In this document: positions 31,691 through 42,870 of the stretch, one piece after another
How positions within the stretch are numbered: the first letter of the stretch is position 1
Layout: the number at the start of each line of letters is the position of its first letter
DNA from: Agrypnia vestita
Taxonomy: Eukaryota; Arthropoda; Insecta; Trichoptera; Phryganeidae
Reading direction: 5' to 3'
Length of the DNA stretch: 64,000 nucleotides
Assembly: GCA_016648135.1 (NCBI GenBank)
Contig: JADDOH010000477.1
Coordinates: forward strand, 248,001-312,000
Translations under genes and position numbers: made by a program
The notes under the pieces: model-generated
Seen by the model: the letters and a program-made list of their open reading frames with translations, nothing else
Database searches by the model: none
Told to the model about the DNA's origin: nothing

Positions 31691-31854
31691 AGATAATGGT
31701 ATACGCATATTTATATAAATATTTATTGTTTAATTGCGTTTTTGTAGTGTTCATTTAAAATCCGTATTATTTGTTGAATCTTAGTTATCTTCTGAATTTC
31801 TATACGGAGGCTTTTGACTTTTTTATTCCTTAATATATATATAATTTTGTTAAT

Positions 31855-31950
31855 ATTTAACTGTAACTGGTTGCGGATATTTTATACGAACCGTATGTTT
31901 TTCAGAGAAACTATTCTCGACGTTTCGTTGAATTCAACGTCATCAGTTAA
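31855..31950 (-). mobile_element. Hammerhead family 1, one arm
   Basis: Carries the TACGAACCGTATG motif. On the minus strand: CTGATGA (31940-31946), a perfect helix II GTTG-AATT-CAAC, GAAAC (31922-31926) and GTC (31919-31921). Core and helix II are intact, but helix I is not formed because sequence upstream of the core differs. Confidence 0.55.
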
Positions 31951-32690
31951 ATATGTCTAACGACCGTAATAACAACCATAATTGTTTAATAATTTTGTTA
32001 ATATTATTCGCTGTTGAATTTTAGCATTTTGAAACCTTAGAGATTTGATTGTTTCAAGTTTTGCAAAAATATTTTCTTTAATTATTTTTATAGTAGAGAT
32101 TTTTTCGTAAACGATTTCTAATTTTGAAATATTATTGAAAGCATTTATATAGTATATTCTCACACAAAGATATGGTAATTATATAAATTTTTTAAATAAA
32201 CTTGCAAATAGTAATTTTGACAATTCTAACAGTTGAAATAAAGTAATACGAGTTTCTATAAGAAAAATGTATCTTCAGAATAAGAATATCCACCTAATTC
32301 GTATTCCGAAGGGAATTGAAACTTTACTTAAATCTAATGTATCAGCTAACTTTCAAATTTACCTGCAAAAAAGAAGCTTTCAACACTGGGACTTTTCGTA
32401 TGCGATAGTCTTAAAACTTTATAAATCAACAAGAGATAGATATCTAGATGTAGATATCTATATTATTTTAAAATACTCTATCAGTACAAAACTATTGTAT
32501 TTATTACATTAAATAAATATCAATAATCTTAAATGTAAGTCTTTTACAAATTTATTAATGGAAAATAAATGTAATATTTTTATACGTATATTCTAGTAGC
32601 AAAATTACTGGGGTTTGTCGGCAGAGGTATTAAGTAAATTAATAAATAAATTAGAAAAAGACATACAGAAAAAACAAATGAACGAAATTT
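31951..32690. other. No gene seen
   Basis: AT-rich; short frames at 31957 (minus) and 32267 (plus) are low-complexity. Confidence 0.4.
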
Positions 32691-32692
32691 TT

Positions 32693-32775
32693 TTTTAGCT
32701 GTTACCGGATAACTGGATAATGCGCCGCTCCCGGATAGAGCGGAGGTCCGAAGTTTAAAACCCGGTTAAAATAGT
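32693..32775 (+). ncRNA. tRNA-like sequence (Arg-like), degenerate
   Basis: A-box-like TAACTGGATAATGCG and B-box-like GAAGTTTAAAACCC are about 43 nt apart, as in tRNA. The anticodon stem CCGCT/AGCGG encloses a 9 nt loop, and TTACCGG/CCGGTTAA can pair as an acceptor-like stem. The T-stem is absent, so this is a tRNA-derived SINE head or a dead tRNA copy rather than a working tRNA. Confidence 0.4.
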
Positions 32776-32904
32776 TAAAATATTTTTTCGTTAATTTGAT
32801 TTTTTTGTGTTTTTTCTGATTGATACTAAATATCCTTAAAAAGCATAGAAATTTGTTTTAAAATTGCAACTTCACAATATAAATATGTTTATTTAATATG
32901 GATA

Positions 32905-33525
32905 ATTATTAATTAAGATAAATTATAAAAGTCTCACAGAGACGAAATTATTTGTATGGGAAACATGTACGGTTTTTTTTACAGGGATAATGACCTGTAT
33001 TAGCTGGTTTAAATGATTACTTTACACAATGCAAAGTTTACCAATTCCACCACAACAAAAACATCTACACATTATCAAATTTTTTAAGTTTTTTATATTG
33101 TCACGAGATGATAAAAGCGGAAGGAGTTGCACGTAATCGAGAATTATATAACATTCCAGATGTTTTTTTTACGTCGCAATGATACTCTTAACGTGTTAAC
33201 ACGTGTCAATACCAGAGGCAAAATTAATAGAAGTAGGTACATTAATCATGGCAATTACTAATTTTTGACTACAGGTGGCTATTGTGCAGTTCCTTCAAAT
33301 ATATGAAACATTCATATAAAGAATATATGTAGGTACATCCATCAAAAATTTTATAAAGTGTAAATGTTCTTAGGGTGAATAAAGTGAACATTATATTGTA
33401 AAAAATGATCACTTAAGCCAGCTAGTATACATCATAAGCTCTATGGCTATATAAAAAGACTTTCATACATGTTTTCCATATAAATAGCTTTTCTCTGTAA
33501 GACTTCTAAAATTTATCTTAATTAC
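32905..33525. mobile_element. Foldback MITE, family C
   Basis: The left arm has AAGTCTCACAGAGACGAAAT and GTATGGGAAACATGTACGG; the right arm has AAATGATCACTTAAGCCAG and CCATATAAATAGCTTTTCTC. Both arms are complete to the TTAATTAAGATAAATT-type end. Confidence 0.6.
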
Positions 33526-33959
33526 TGAGGTAAACGCAGTTCAGTAAACTTGAGATTTAGTAATGAGAAATAAAACTGAGAATTTAATTAACTCGTAAGG
33601 ATACTTTACTAGCATTAATATACTCTGTGAATTGGGGTGTGATATAAACCTTAATTTGATACTGAAAATTTCAATTGCTCTAACAGAAAAAGGTTATTTC
33701 GTACAAGGGAATCGAATATTCAATAAAGATCTTTTGTGTTACTATTATTGTAATTTTTCGGGATATTATCAATTTGAGTTTAACAACAAATTTAAGCAAC
33801 TAGGTATATCGTAATTTTTTGTGAGCAAAAAGACCTATAGCATGTATGTTTGCACGTGTGAGACTTTGATATGTTTGATATACGTATATAGATTTGTAAA
33901 ATATGTAGGTATTTTACCCTACTCTTTGAGGTTTGAGGTTTGGTTTGGTTTGGGTTAGG
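33526..33959. other. No gene seen
   Basis: AT-rich spacer; GGTTTGGTTTGGTTT low complexity near 33925-33955. Confidence 0.4.
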
Positions 33960-34330
33960 TGTGTAGATATTTTGGGAGAAGATACCCACCCGTCCAAAGG
34001 CATCTTCTTGTGTCGGCATGTGACTCGCGTGTGTGTGGCGCATTGCATGCATGGGATGATTCCCCAGAGACAGGATGGTAGATGGATATAGGGCGTAAAT
34101 TATATTCACGATTAACGGTAGTATTTTATTGGCAAAAATTTACAGATATGGCGTTGAGTACAAAAATGTTACTTGCTTATGCTACGGCGGTTGGCGGCAA
34201 AGTGAATGTACCTAGACGCATCGAACCACCGAATGGTTGATATCGCTCGATGCGTGCGGCTAGAGTCGCGAGGGCTCTGGATCACCACAAGAGCTTGAAT
34301 CTCGTTTCAGATAGTTATATTTCTACAACA
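33960..34330 (+). repeat. Dispersed repeat D, copy 2
   Basis: The most complete copy: starts TGTGTAGATATTTTGGGAG, contains CCACCCGTCCAAAGGCATCTTC, AGATGGATATAGGGCGTAAA, and ends after GCGTGCGGCTAGAGTCGCG. TG...CA ends would fit a solo LTR, but no matching flanking duplication was found. Confidence 0.5.
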
Positions 34331-34939
34331 CAAGCCCTTAGCATTGCATGAAAATAGTAAGATTATTTAAATGACACATATTCCTTGTATGTAAGTGTCT
34401 ATATTTACTTTTTACAAACTTTGTTAATGTATATACCTATGGCTGCATTAAAAGGGAAGGAAGCATGTCCAAAACCAATTAAAAGCCATGATATAAACTA
34501 AATTTGAAAAATACTAATCCTACAAGAACATTTACTTTCATCTTTCTAAATACTTTTAATTGTTTTATTTTATTTTATTTTATTAAATATCCTATTCAGA
34601 TCATTTTTTTCCTTTGTCTATAATATAATTAATTAACACCATTATTAGATTGTAAACATTTAATTATTACTATTACTCATTTTTAATTGGCAATAATATT
34701 GATTCACAAATGTTATATAAATACTAAATATTCTTAAACATTATACTACTGGAAGAGCACTGTCTGCTATAATACAGTAAACTACTAGTGTAGCAGGCAG
34801 GGCATCAAATCAATTGTAGTGTTTACTTGCTGCCAAGGCTCTCAGCAACAATGAAAAAAGCTTAATTTAATTTTGTAAACACTATAAAATTGTAAACTCT
34901 GTAACATTGAATAAACATTGAATAATCATTGACTGAAAC
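34331..34939. other. No gene seen
   Basis: AT-rich, with a TTTTA microsatellite at about 34564-34584. The stretch 34740-34940 ending in ACATTGAATAA repeats could be a LINE 3' tail. Confidence 0.35.
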
Positions 34940-35720
34940 ATTGACTTGACCTATGTGCTTAACTTGAAACTAACTGGTCACAGCTACGCGGTAACTTGAA
35001 ACATCAGAAATGTGAATACTAAGATGGTCGGCAGGAGTAACACTAAAATATAGGATTAAAAGATCACGCTTTCGTGGTAGCCTGGGTGTCATGGACATAA
35101 ACGGGCTAAATACAAGATAATGGTCCCATTGCATATACAACGAAAATGAGTATTTCACTATATTATTGAATGTGCTAATAACAAAATGAAAGATAATTTA
35201 CGTTTAAATAGTAATTATTAAATAAGATATTACACTTTAAAGTTCCGAAAAATGCATTGCATATTTTGACATTTCATAGGCAATATATGAGGTTAGGTTA
35301 GGTTATTAGGTTTGATTAGGTTAGGTTACTAGTTTTGGTTTGTTTAATTTAGATTACGATTATTTTAGTTAGATTAAATTAACAGGACGTTAAATTATAT
35401 AGTGAAATACTTATTTTCATATGCACACCGGGGCCATCATCTTGGATTATTCCCATAAACGACAAGCTGGATGAATAACAGCTGAGATGGTACGGGCACA
35501 TAAGACGGAGACCACCAGAACACACAGTGAAGCAGGTAATGTCCATGGAGATTCTTCGACAGTCATCCAGAGGAAGACCAAAGAACTCCTGGATGATTTA
35601 ATTCCCCAAAATCCTACAGAGAAACGGCCTGGATGAAAGTGATACCCAGAAACGAAGAAGGTACAGCTTTAAAACGAAAAAGGCCAACCTTAAAAGCCTA
35701 CCTAGGCAATGAGTTGGGAC
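34940..35720 (+). pseudogene. LINE relic split by a MITE
   Basis: Right of the MITE the sequence reads INDKLDE-stop-QLRWYGHIRRR, PPEHTVKQVMSMEI, LRQSSRGRPKNSWMI and ends with a GAAGAAGAAGAAG tail at about 35728-35744. This is the LRWYGHxxRRPxxH...RGxPKxxW terminus of a LINE ORF2. The MITE at 35104-35453 duplicated CATAAACG within it, so the LINE was there first. Confidence 0.55.
35104..35453. mobile_element. MITE family E, copy 1, 8 bp TSD
   Basis: Flanked by CATAAACG on both sides (35096-35103 and 35454-35461). The ends are about 50 bp inverted repeats beginning GGCTAAATACAAGATAATGG and GGAATAATCCAAGATGATGG. The interior has a GGTTAGGTTAGGTTATTAGG tract. Non-coding. TSD length suggests hAT or Mutator-like. 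Confidence 0.75.
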
Positions 35721-36384
35721 AGTGCAAAGAAGAAGAAGAAGAACAAGCTGATCTTGCTTAATTTATTTGTGTATAATAACTTGAGTTTGTATATTTATTT
35801 AACAGGTTTCGAAAACAATAATTTTGTTTGTTTGAGAGATGAAAAATGATTACAGAGGCAAAGTAAACACTACATTTGATTACAATGAATAACCACAGGG
35901 TGTTTACGATAAATATTAAAAAATATTATAAATAAAATAAACAACATTTATGCGGTTACCGTCAAAAAATTATTTTGCTTTTATATTTTCGCTGACTTTT
36001 GAATAAATTACGGTTACAAAAATGATCAATTTCCAATCAATATTGACATTGGGCTTTTTATAATTATTATTATCTACATTTGTTATTTTTATCAAATTCA
36101 TATTTCTATAAATACCAATTGATTTATTGTTTCCCATAATTTTAATTAAATTTTGATTGGTATATGATTAAGCCACACAAGCGCCTGAATACGAGGGTTG
36201 TTCAAAAAATTTCTTATCCTAGTTTGACAAAAGTAATCAGATTCTACTTTCGTAAGAATGTAGATTCTTATGTCAAACCGTTATATTTCTTATAAAAGGA
36301 TTTAAAAGTATGTAAAGTTACAAATGCTATAGTGGAAGTTAACTTTTTTCAATAAACTAAACATTGTAGAATTATGTTTTGTCC
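35721..36384. other. No gene seen
   Basis: AT-rich spacer without recognised features. Confidence 0.4.
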
Positions 36385-36600
36385 CCAAATTTTGAGATTT
36401 GAGTTTTCTGGAATATTCTACCGTATTTCTACGACTTTTCTATTAAACGTTTCATAAAATGCATAATCGGGGTTAATGTAGTATACAGATCATCAGCCCT
36501 AATGATGGACCCTGCAATGGAATCCGAAACGTCAACTAGAAAGTTCGTAGAAACACGGCAGAATGTTCCAGAAAACTCAAATCAGAAGATATATTTTAAA
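36385..36600. mobile_element. Foldback element, hammerhead family 2
   Basis: The left arm (GATTTGAGTTTTCTGGAATA..) and right arm (..GAATGTTCCAGAAAACTCAA) are inverted copies. The right arm carries CTAATGA (36499-36505), GAAAC (36526-36530) and GTC (36531-36533). The core has G5 changed to A and helix I is lost, so this copy is dead. Confidence 0.5.
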
Positions 36601-37672
36601 ATTTGAATACGAACAAATGTTTCCCGCCATGTAGACGTAGATATATAGCAAAGTTTTCCCTGCTTCCTGTCGGTTGCTCAGATCAATTGATTTCGCTAAA
36701 GACAGCGCGGAGTGTGGACGCAATTGTAACTTTATTACAAAATGTAAAAATGACAATCATTTCGTGTGGATGCTATACATAGTTGAGGATATGTAGTTTT
36801 ACAAAGACCTACAATAAAGTGTTAATATTACAGAAAAGCGTGATATACTATCCTCTCTGACAACCTCTGAAAGACTTCAGTTTGTAAGACGGTTAATAGA
36901 ATAAATAAAAATTTAGCGATTGACTGGATTTGAGATATATTTATTTGAAATTTCTGTGAGCTGTTTGGACACTCCTCGTATATTATAATAAACCCGATGA
37001 TAGGTAAAGGTGTGGATTCTGTATTTATCACCACATGGATTCTGTATTTTTCTGAAGACGTTGGTTTCTAAGAAATCGTGTACAAAGTCTAGACAGAGGT
37101 CAATTTAATATTGCAAATACGAAATTGAAATATTTTTAGATGAAGGTCATTCGTGACTAGCCGGTTGGCGATCTCTGCTGTACACAGAACCACCAAATAC
37201 GTTTTATAAAGAGACAGAATATATTTTTGTCGACCGTAATATTGTAAATTATTTTATTAACAAAAAGATTGTACTCTCTGATAATATGTCAACGAACAAC
37301 AATGCTAATTTATATATAAACCGTACAAATTCTTCAACAATAAAAAACATAAAACATATATTAGTGACAAATATCGCTAGCAATAACCTTTGTATTATCA
37401 TATTTCAAAATACTCCTCTGATGCTACACTTGTTTCCGTTAATGATCGAAAAACTCTACCCACTACTCGGTTTCCTACTCCACCCCAGTGGATTGACAAA
37501 AAATCTTTATTTTAGTTGGTTAATAATTATAGGTAGTTGATGAGAGTAACTGCTCTATTCGGCACTACAATAGAGATAAATTACACGAAATATCGCGTGT
37601 TTAGTACAAAATATAAACAAAATTTTTATTCTTCTTCAAATATAGAAAATTTATTTTGTGGTAACATTATTA
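36601..37672. other. No gene seen
   Basis: AT-rich. A minus-strand 68-codon and a plus-strand 84-codon frame show no domain. Confidence 0.4.
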
Positions 37673-37968
37673 TAATTGATATAAATTAACTTTGTTAAAA
37701 CCACTTATTTATTTAAAAAAAATTCTACATGTTTCGAAGCCAATAGCTTCTTCGTCAGGATAACAAAAATAATATTTAAAAATCGAAGTAAAGATCAAAA
37801 TATTAAAAAGTTACATACGGAAAATGATAATATAAAGTACCTACTTAACATGAAAATAAATTTTAAAGATAACTATTAGCAAAAAGGACCTGATTATTTA
37901 TAACATTCAATTTACATTCAATTTTTTTCAATAAATAAGTGGTTTTAACAAAGTTAATTTATATCAAT
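37673..37968. mobile_element. Foldback element with hammerhead-like core
   Basis: 43 bp terminal inverted repeats (AATTGATATAAATTAACTTT and its inverse). Inside the left end, on the minus strand, lie CTGACGA (37752-37758), helix II GAAGC/GCTTC and GAA followed by the palindrome ACATGT, then A. Helix I is only 2 bp. Core residues are intact. Confidence 0.6.
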
Positions 37969-37976
37969 TAATTTTT

Positions 37977-38170
37977 TTTTGTTTATAAATAAAGATGCGA
38001 ACACGGCATACGTGTCACATAAATATTCTTACTATTTTTAAACTAAGCTAAACGCTTGTGCTATGAAAATAGGACTAACCCGCTGGTCTGGAGTGAGGTT
38101 TGAACTCGCGACCTTTGGATCACGAGGCGAGAGTCCTAACCACAAGACCAACAAGCTGTGGCGGACCTAC
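37977..38170 (-). mobile_element. SINE with tRNA-related head
   Basis: Minus strand: A-box TGGTCTTGTGG and B-box GAGTTCAAACC are 43 nt apart, the tRNA spacing, in a head at 38160-38080. About 100 nt of body follows and ends in an A-rich tail at 37977-37990. Acceptor-stem pairing is absent. The tail abuts the foldback element's right end. Confidence 0.5.
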
Positions 38171-38518
38171 GCCAAACCGAACGCTAGCGACATCTGAGGG
38201 CCAGTAGCCAAAGCAGGTTTGTGAACTATATACCTGAAGGAAGTCACCGGGACCCGCCGGGAGAGACGTCATTCGCCCTGCCAACGTCAGAGTATCAACA
38301 GCATATCACATTCACGGGAGTGCGAATCAAATCCATACTACCGCGCGTGAAATATCACACTTAAACCGCGACACAATGCAAACTATATTTAATCTCCATA
38401 CAGCATCGATTATATGTAAATATTGAATACATTGACCTATGTAAATAACTCTTTTATTTTGGCACCCGTCGCCTGGTAGAGCGAATTCGGGAGTGATACC
38501 TGTGGGAAGCGATAGAGG
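38171..38518. other. Unassigned
   Basis: Moderately GC-rich between the SINE and the hAT element; no gene recognised. Confidence 0.3.
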
Positions 38519-38526
38519 GTAAGTAC

Positions 38527-39129
38527 TAGCGAAGGGAAAAACCTACAACACACACCCGTTCACCAGTTTGAAGACTACAAAGTGTACACTACAATTGTAG
38601 TAAAAACTACTTGAAGTGAAGTAATTGTAGTACTACGAAATGAAGTGAAGTAAATGAAGTAATTGTAGTATTAATGAAGTGAAGTAATGAAATGAAGTAA
38701 TTGTAGTATTAATGAAGTAAAATGTAATGAAATGAAGTAATGAAGTAATGTAGTACTGGCGACCTAAAAAAAAAAAGGTCGCCAGCTAGATTTCTTCATT
38801 CGATTCCAAAAATTTTTCAAACCATGAGGGGGGGGGGGGGTTGTTTTAGTTTCCAGAGATTTCTTCATATATCTACATCAACTTCCCAAAAACTTCACGT
38901 AAAAAATGCACTATTTAAAGTATGTTTCTCATACTTTCGATATCTTTGAAGTATATGCACTTTGTAGTGTTCGCTTTGAAATGAAGTGTACTATTTGAAT
39001 TTTATACTTTCAATAACTTTGGTGTTTGTAGTTTGTAGTGTGCACTACACTTCAAAACGTGCGAAGTATGCACTTCAATGTAATGTAGTACTACATTGTA
39101 GTAGTGAGTACAGAGCGGACCCATCACTA
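38527..39129. mobile_element. hAT-like element, perfect 8 bp TSD
   Basis: GTAAGTAC flanks both ends (38519-38526 and 39130-39137). The ends read TAGCGAAGGG and, inverted, TAGTGATGGG. The interior near both ends is full of short repeats of GTAGTA and GAAGTAAT (38590-38760 and 38930-39110), which could be subterminal transposase-binding repeats. A 13-G run is at about 38827-38840. No transposase: non-autonomous. Confidence 0.75.
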
Positions 39130-39137
39130 GTAAGTAC

Positions 39138-39500
39138 CAATCAAGTAGATGCAAGGGATATCCGAGTCAGTTAGTTAAAATGTTAATTCCATAATATAGC
39201 ATGCCAGGGACCTGGTGTGGAAGATGGCGTGGTAGCGTATAGATCAAATATCACCATAAAGCTATTCTACAACCATCACCATAAAGCTATTCATAGTAGA
39301 AATTTGAGATATATATCAACGTGTGATATATATCCGTGGATACGGGCTTTACGTCCGCCAGTCCGTCTGTCTGTCCATCCGTCGTAACTTTGTGTAATGC
39401 GTAACTTTTTTACATTATTTATTTATCTTTTTTTTATATAAACCTAAGTAAATGAATACTAATTCTTTAGGAACCTACATGTAACAGCCAGTATTATATA
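39138..39500. other. No gene seen
   Basis: Includes a short duplicated AATATCACCATAAAGCTATTC (39248 and 39278) and a TCCGTCTGTC-rich tract near 39360. Nothing coding. Confidence 0.4.
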
Positions 39501-39860
39501 AAACCTAAAAAATTTCATCCGTAAGATTTAAGGCCGTGGGGTGAAAATGAATATTGCAAAAATGCCGCTAGTGCAGAAGGCACTCCGGCCCTGGCCATTA
39601 ATTACAGACAGGAATTCCCTCATAAAACCCGGCAGCGCCGCCGCCCTCGCCAGCGGGCGCCCTCGCCGCCGGGAGCTCTTTATCACCGACACTTCTAAAA
39701 TTACAATTAGATTTTTTGACAAACAGGAGGCCGCTACAAATGTCCGCGCTAGGACTCCCTCCCGCGACCCCCTCGGTTAAGCCTAATAAGGGGTCCTTAT
39801 TAAAAACAATGATTCACGCCCCCACGGGATTTCAGGCTTATGTTTTGCCCATTTTTTCAC
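39501..39860. other. GC-rich unique non-coding block
   Basis: GC-rich with CpG, and a homeodomain-type CCATTAATTAC at about 39596-39606. The two overlapping frames on opposite strands lack coding signs. Candidate conserved non-coding DNA. Confidence 0.4.
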
Positions 39861-39997
39861 ACAATTTGAGGTAAATTATCCGTCACATTTGCTTAATGGT
39901 TTGTTTACTCGCTACCGAATGCCATCTGGAGAAATATTTCAAAGATTAAGACTTTCTTGTGTTTTATTAAATTTTTCTAAGTCATTTGTGAGAGTAA

Positions 39998-40704
39998 GCG
40001 CTTGTTCAGACACAGCGGGAACCGTTCAGTTTCAGAATCGCGTTTCAAAACACGCGATTTGTGTCATCTGTTCACACAGCCGCGGTTAATAAGCGATTTG
40101 TGCGCGCGAAAATAAACGTCAGTTTGACAGCTCCGGTGCCGTTCTCCATCTTTGAATACTAGAGATATATTCGCTTATTACTTTGTTAACGACGGCCGTG
40201 TTCCATGGCAAGACACAAAAATATCATTCTGTCAGTTCATTTTTGGTGAATAAATACCTACTTCCCTAAAATACTCTTTTTTTTCCACCATTTCCAAATA
40301 TCTCCACCAACTCCTGCCAAGCTTGGTTCTTGGCATATTTGAGTAATCCTCACACTGAAGATCCCATATTACAGGTCTTTTCACCACTTCATCAATAAAA
40401 AATTCAGTGTCCAAGCGATCGATAACCATAGAAAAGATAATATAATTCACGCGTGCTCCTGTTGTGACATGGAACCGTGCGGTGCCCGCAACGCGACTGA
40501 ACGCTCTCTTAAAGCTCCATAGTAATAGGATCGTGCGGGCGCCGTGCGGGTCTATTTTCTAGCGGTTGGGTTGCGGGCACCGCAGCGGTTGACTAACCGC
40601 ACGGTTGTGTCTGAACGAGCACATACAAACCTAGGTAAATGAGACCCGCACGGATCTCATGCGATTCTGAAACGGCACGGTTCCCGCTGTGTCTGAACAA
40701 GCGC
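39998..40704. mobile_element. PIF/Harbinger-like element, TAA TSD
   Basis: TAA flanks both ends (39995-39997 and 40705-40707). The terminal inverted repeats start GCGCTTGTTCAGACACAGCG and match for 28 bp exactly and about 45 bp loosely. Internal shorter copies of the same motif occur near 40595-40625. The centre holds a MADF frame. No transposase seen. Confidence 0.75.
40232..40450 (-). pseudogene. MADF domain fragment of a Harbinger element
   Basis: 72 codons from ATG at 40450. Residues 13-35 read DTEFFIDEVVKRPVIWDLQC-EDY, a good match to the start of a MADF domain (FIxxVxxxPxxWDxxxxxYxN), followed by WWRYLEMVEK where W-x-x-I/L-A is expected. The C-terminal half of the domain (KWKxLRxxY) is missing, so this is probably a truncated remnant. 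Confidence 0.6.
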
Positions 40705-40707
40705 TAA

Positions 40708-41935
40708 CATGTGTACTAAAGTACTAAAAAAATATATATTAATACTTTTACATCTGTGGAAGATAAAGCACAAAAGCGTATATTCTACAGAATAGTACGC
40801 CACTCATTTATGCAATTTTTAAAATTATTTTTAACAATTGTTACATCAAAGTGAGATTTTTAAATTTATTTATTTTATTCGGTCATCCAAGAGGGAGACA
40901 TAATTGCTTGTTAAGATAAAATACAGAAAAAAATAGTTAAATGTTTCCCACAATTAAAGGATGACACAGATAAGACATAATTATGGATAAGTCAATTTGA
41001 TATGAATGACAGATCAAACAATTTAACAGTTTCACTTAACCGATTGTTCCTAATTTAACTTTGTAAACATAAAAGGGTTCGTAATGTATATAATGTATGT
41101 ATATAATTGTCATGTATATAATTGTCAGGGAGGGGGACGAGTATCTAGTATCTGTCTCATCATATGACGATACTCTTCATATTTAATATCATAAATATCT
41201 ATTGAATTTAAAAGGTAATTGTTATATGAGCATATGCGTGGAATGGGAGAGAGTTTCCTATTGTTGGTGTGATAAGTTGGAAGGGAAAAGAGGTGATTCT
41301 GTCTGGTAGGGCGGAATGGGACGTGGAAAGATATGAATTATTTGGAAGAGGAAGGATTGATCTGACAATATTCGCCTATGGAGTGTCCATTTATGAAATT
41401 TTATTGAGTCCAAATAGTTAAAATTCAAATTAAATTTGTAGTTAATATGCTATAATTATATGGAAAAAACCTTCCAGTAATTGTGTATATCATGTTTCAA
41501 CAACTTATTCAATGGTGCTACAGCTAGGGTAACCAGATTTTTTTAAGTCGACTCATAATAGTTGAAAACACAGTATAATAAAAATGTATAATGACAAAAA
41601 TGTGAAAGAATCATTATAATCTCTTCAAATGAAAATGTTATGGGACTTTAAAGTTGTGTTGCAAAAATAATTTAATTTCATGCGACGGTCCAGCGTGTGA
41701 CGTCACTTGACCTAGACGACTCGCTTAGTGCCTGTGGTGCGACGATCTCGACTAGGTCAGATGACGTCACAGGCGGCACAGGCCACAGTCGTCCCGTGCT
41801 AAAATACGTAAACTTAAATAATCTACTTCTCACTCATTTATTGACAGATTTCAACATCTTTTCAATGATTAAAATCTTTTCAATTATGTTAAATATAGTA
41901 TTATTAACATCATGAAACCTTCCAAATGCAGACAT
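40708..41935. other. No gene seen; possible LINE 3' UTR and CRE dyad
   Basis: From 40865 an inverted ATTTATTTATTTTATT tail suggests the end of a minus-strand LINE, but no frame is readable. At 41699-41706 and 41762-41769 two TGACGTCA palindromes lie in inverted context with TGACCTAG nearby. Confidence 0.35.
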
Positions 41936-41937
41936 TA

Positions 41938-42075
41938 ACAGGGCTATCCTCCAATATTTGGTTTATTTGATCAGTCCCAGATAGTTCGCGTACTCCCTCT
42001 GTTCCTGCTGCCTTCAACACTCGCCTCATATACTTTCTGCTCGCTCATTTCTTCCACATGACCAAAGTAACGGAC
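41938..42075 (-). pseudogene. LINE ORF2 fragment (family L)
   Basis: The minus strand reads VRYFGHVEEMSEQKVYEASV, EGSRNRGSTRTIWD, the same segment as WFGHVERMNEERMV..GRPRKTWH at 29.3 and 30.0 kb. Small fragment, frames broken. Confidence 0.55.
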
Positions 42076-42659
42076 AGAGAAACAATGAAATTAGTATATT
42101 TCGATAAAGGATTTTGTATATCTTCTTTTGTATATTTTTTGATCACTTTAGTTAATTGTAAACTTCAAACGCAAAGTTAAATATGTTACAAACAAATTTA
42201 ATTTTTTATGTCAAACATCTTCCTACTTTTGTTTTGATTTTGTTGATATTTTGTTATTATTTGTGAATGAAATATATCGTCACACTGGACCCACAAATAA
42301 GCTCTTGTAAAATTACAAATTTACTGTACAGTAGATACATAAATGAATTTATAATGTACACCAAGCTAATAGTAATAGGTTTCCCAACCAACTGAACATG
42401 TAAAACAAACAAAAAAATAGTTAGGATAAGATCCCACAAATAAATAATCTAGAAATACTCCAAATTAGGAAAAGCGTTAATATAAACTCAAATATAATAA
42501 ATAACCACACAAAATTTGTGCTCACCCCACTATTGAATATTTTTCCACTTAAGATTCCATCCCCTTCAGATGACATTCCATAATTAACACATCCGACCCC
42601 CCCTCCCCCGCCATCCCCTTCACTGTAACACACTTACATGGTTTATATTTTTTTCAATT
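42076..42659. other. No gene seen
   Basis: AT-rich; a C-rich run near 42597-42610. Confidence 0.4.
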
Positions 42660-42870
42660 TTAGTACACAAACAATCCTGAAGAAGAGAACATCGTTCTAA
42701 AAACATGTAGATTGTATAATCTAATAAAGTGGTGAAAACAAAGTGATTAGGTTTTAATTTTAATAATAATGTCACCACAAAGTTCAAGCCTTCATTCAGA
42801 AGAAATAATATTCTTCGAACAATAAATAAATCATTTGCATTACAATATTTTTTTGGTATTTCTACTCCAC
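42660..42870 (+). mobile_element. Hammerhead family 3 element, partial
   Basis: Shares TAAAGTGGTGAAAACAAAGT and TCACCACAAAGT with 60.27-60.33 kb. Carries a hammerhead motif at its 5' end. No left arm is visible here. Confidence 0.55.
42671..42715 (+). ncRNA. Hammerhead ribozyme motif (family 3)
   Basis: Helix I is a perfect 6 bp: ACAATC (42671-42676) with GATTGT (42710-42715). Core CTGAAGA (42677-42683). Helix II AGAA/TTCT with a 5 nt loop. The GAA triplet is AAA (42700-42702), one key change. Palindrome ACATGT (42703-42708) as helix III, then A (42709) at the cleavage site. Architecture is clear; the G12 change probably reduces activity. Confidence 0.6.
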
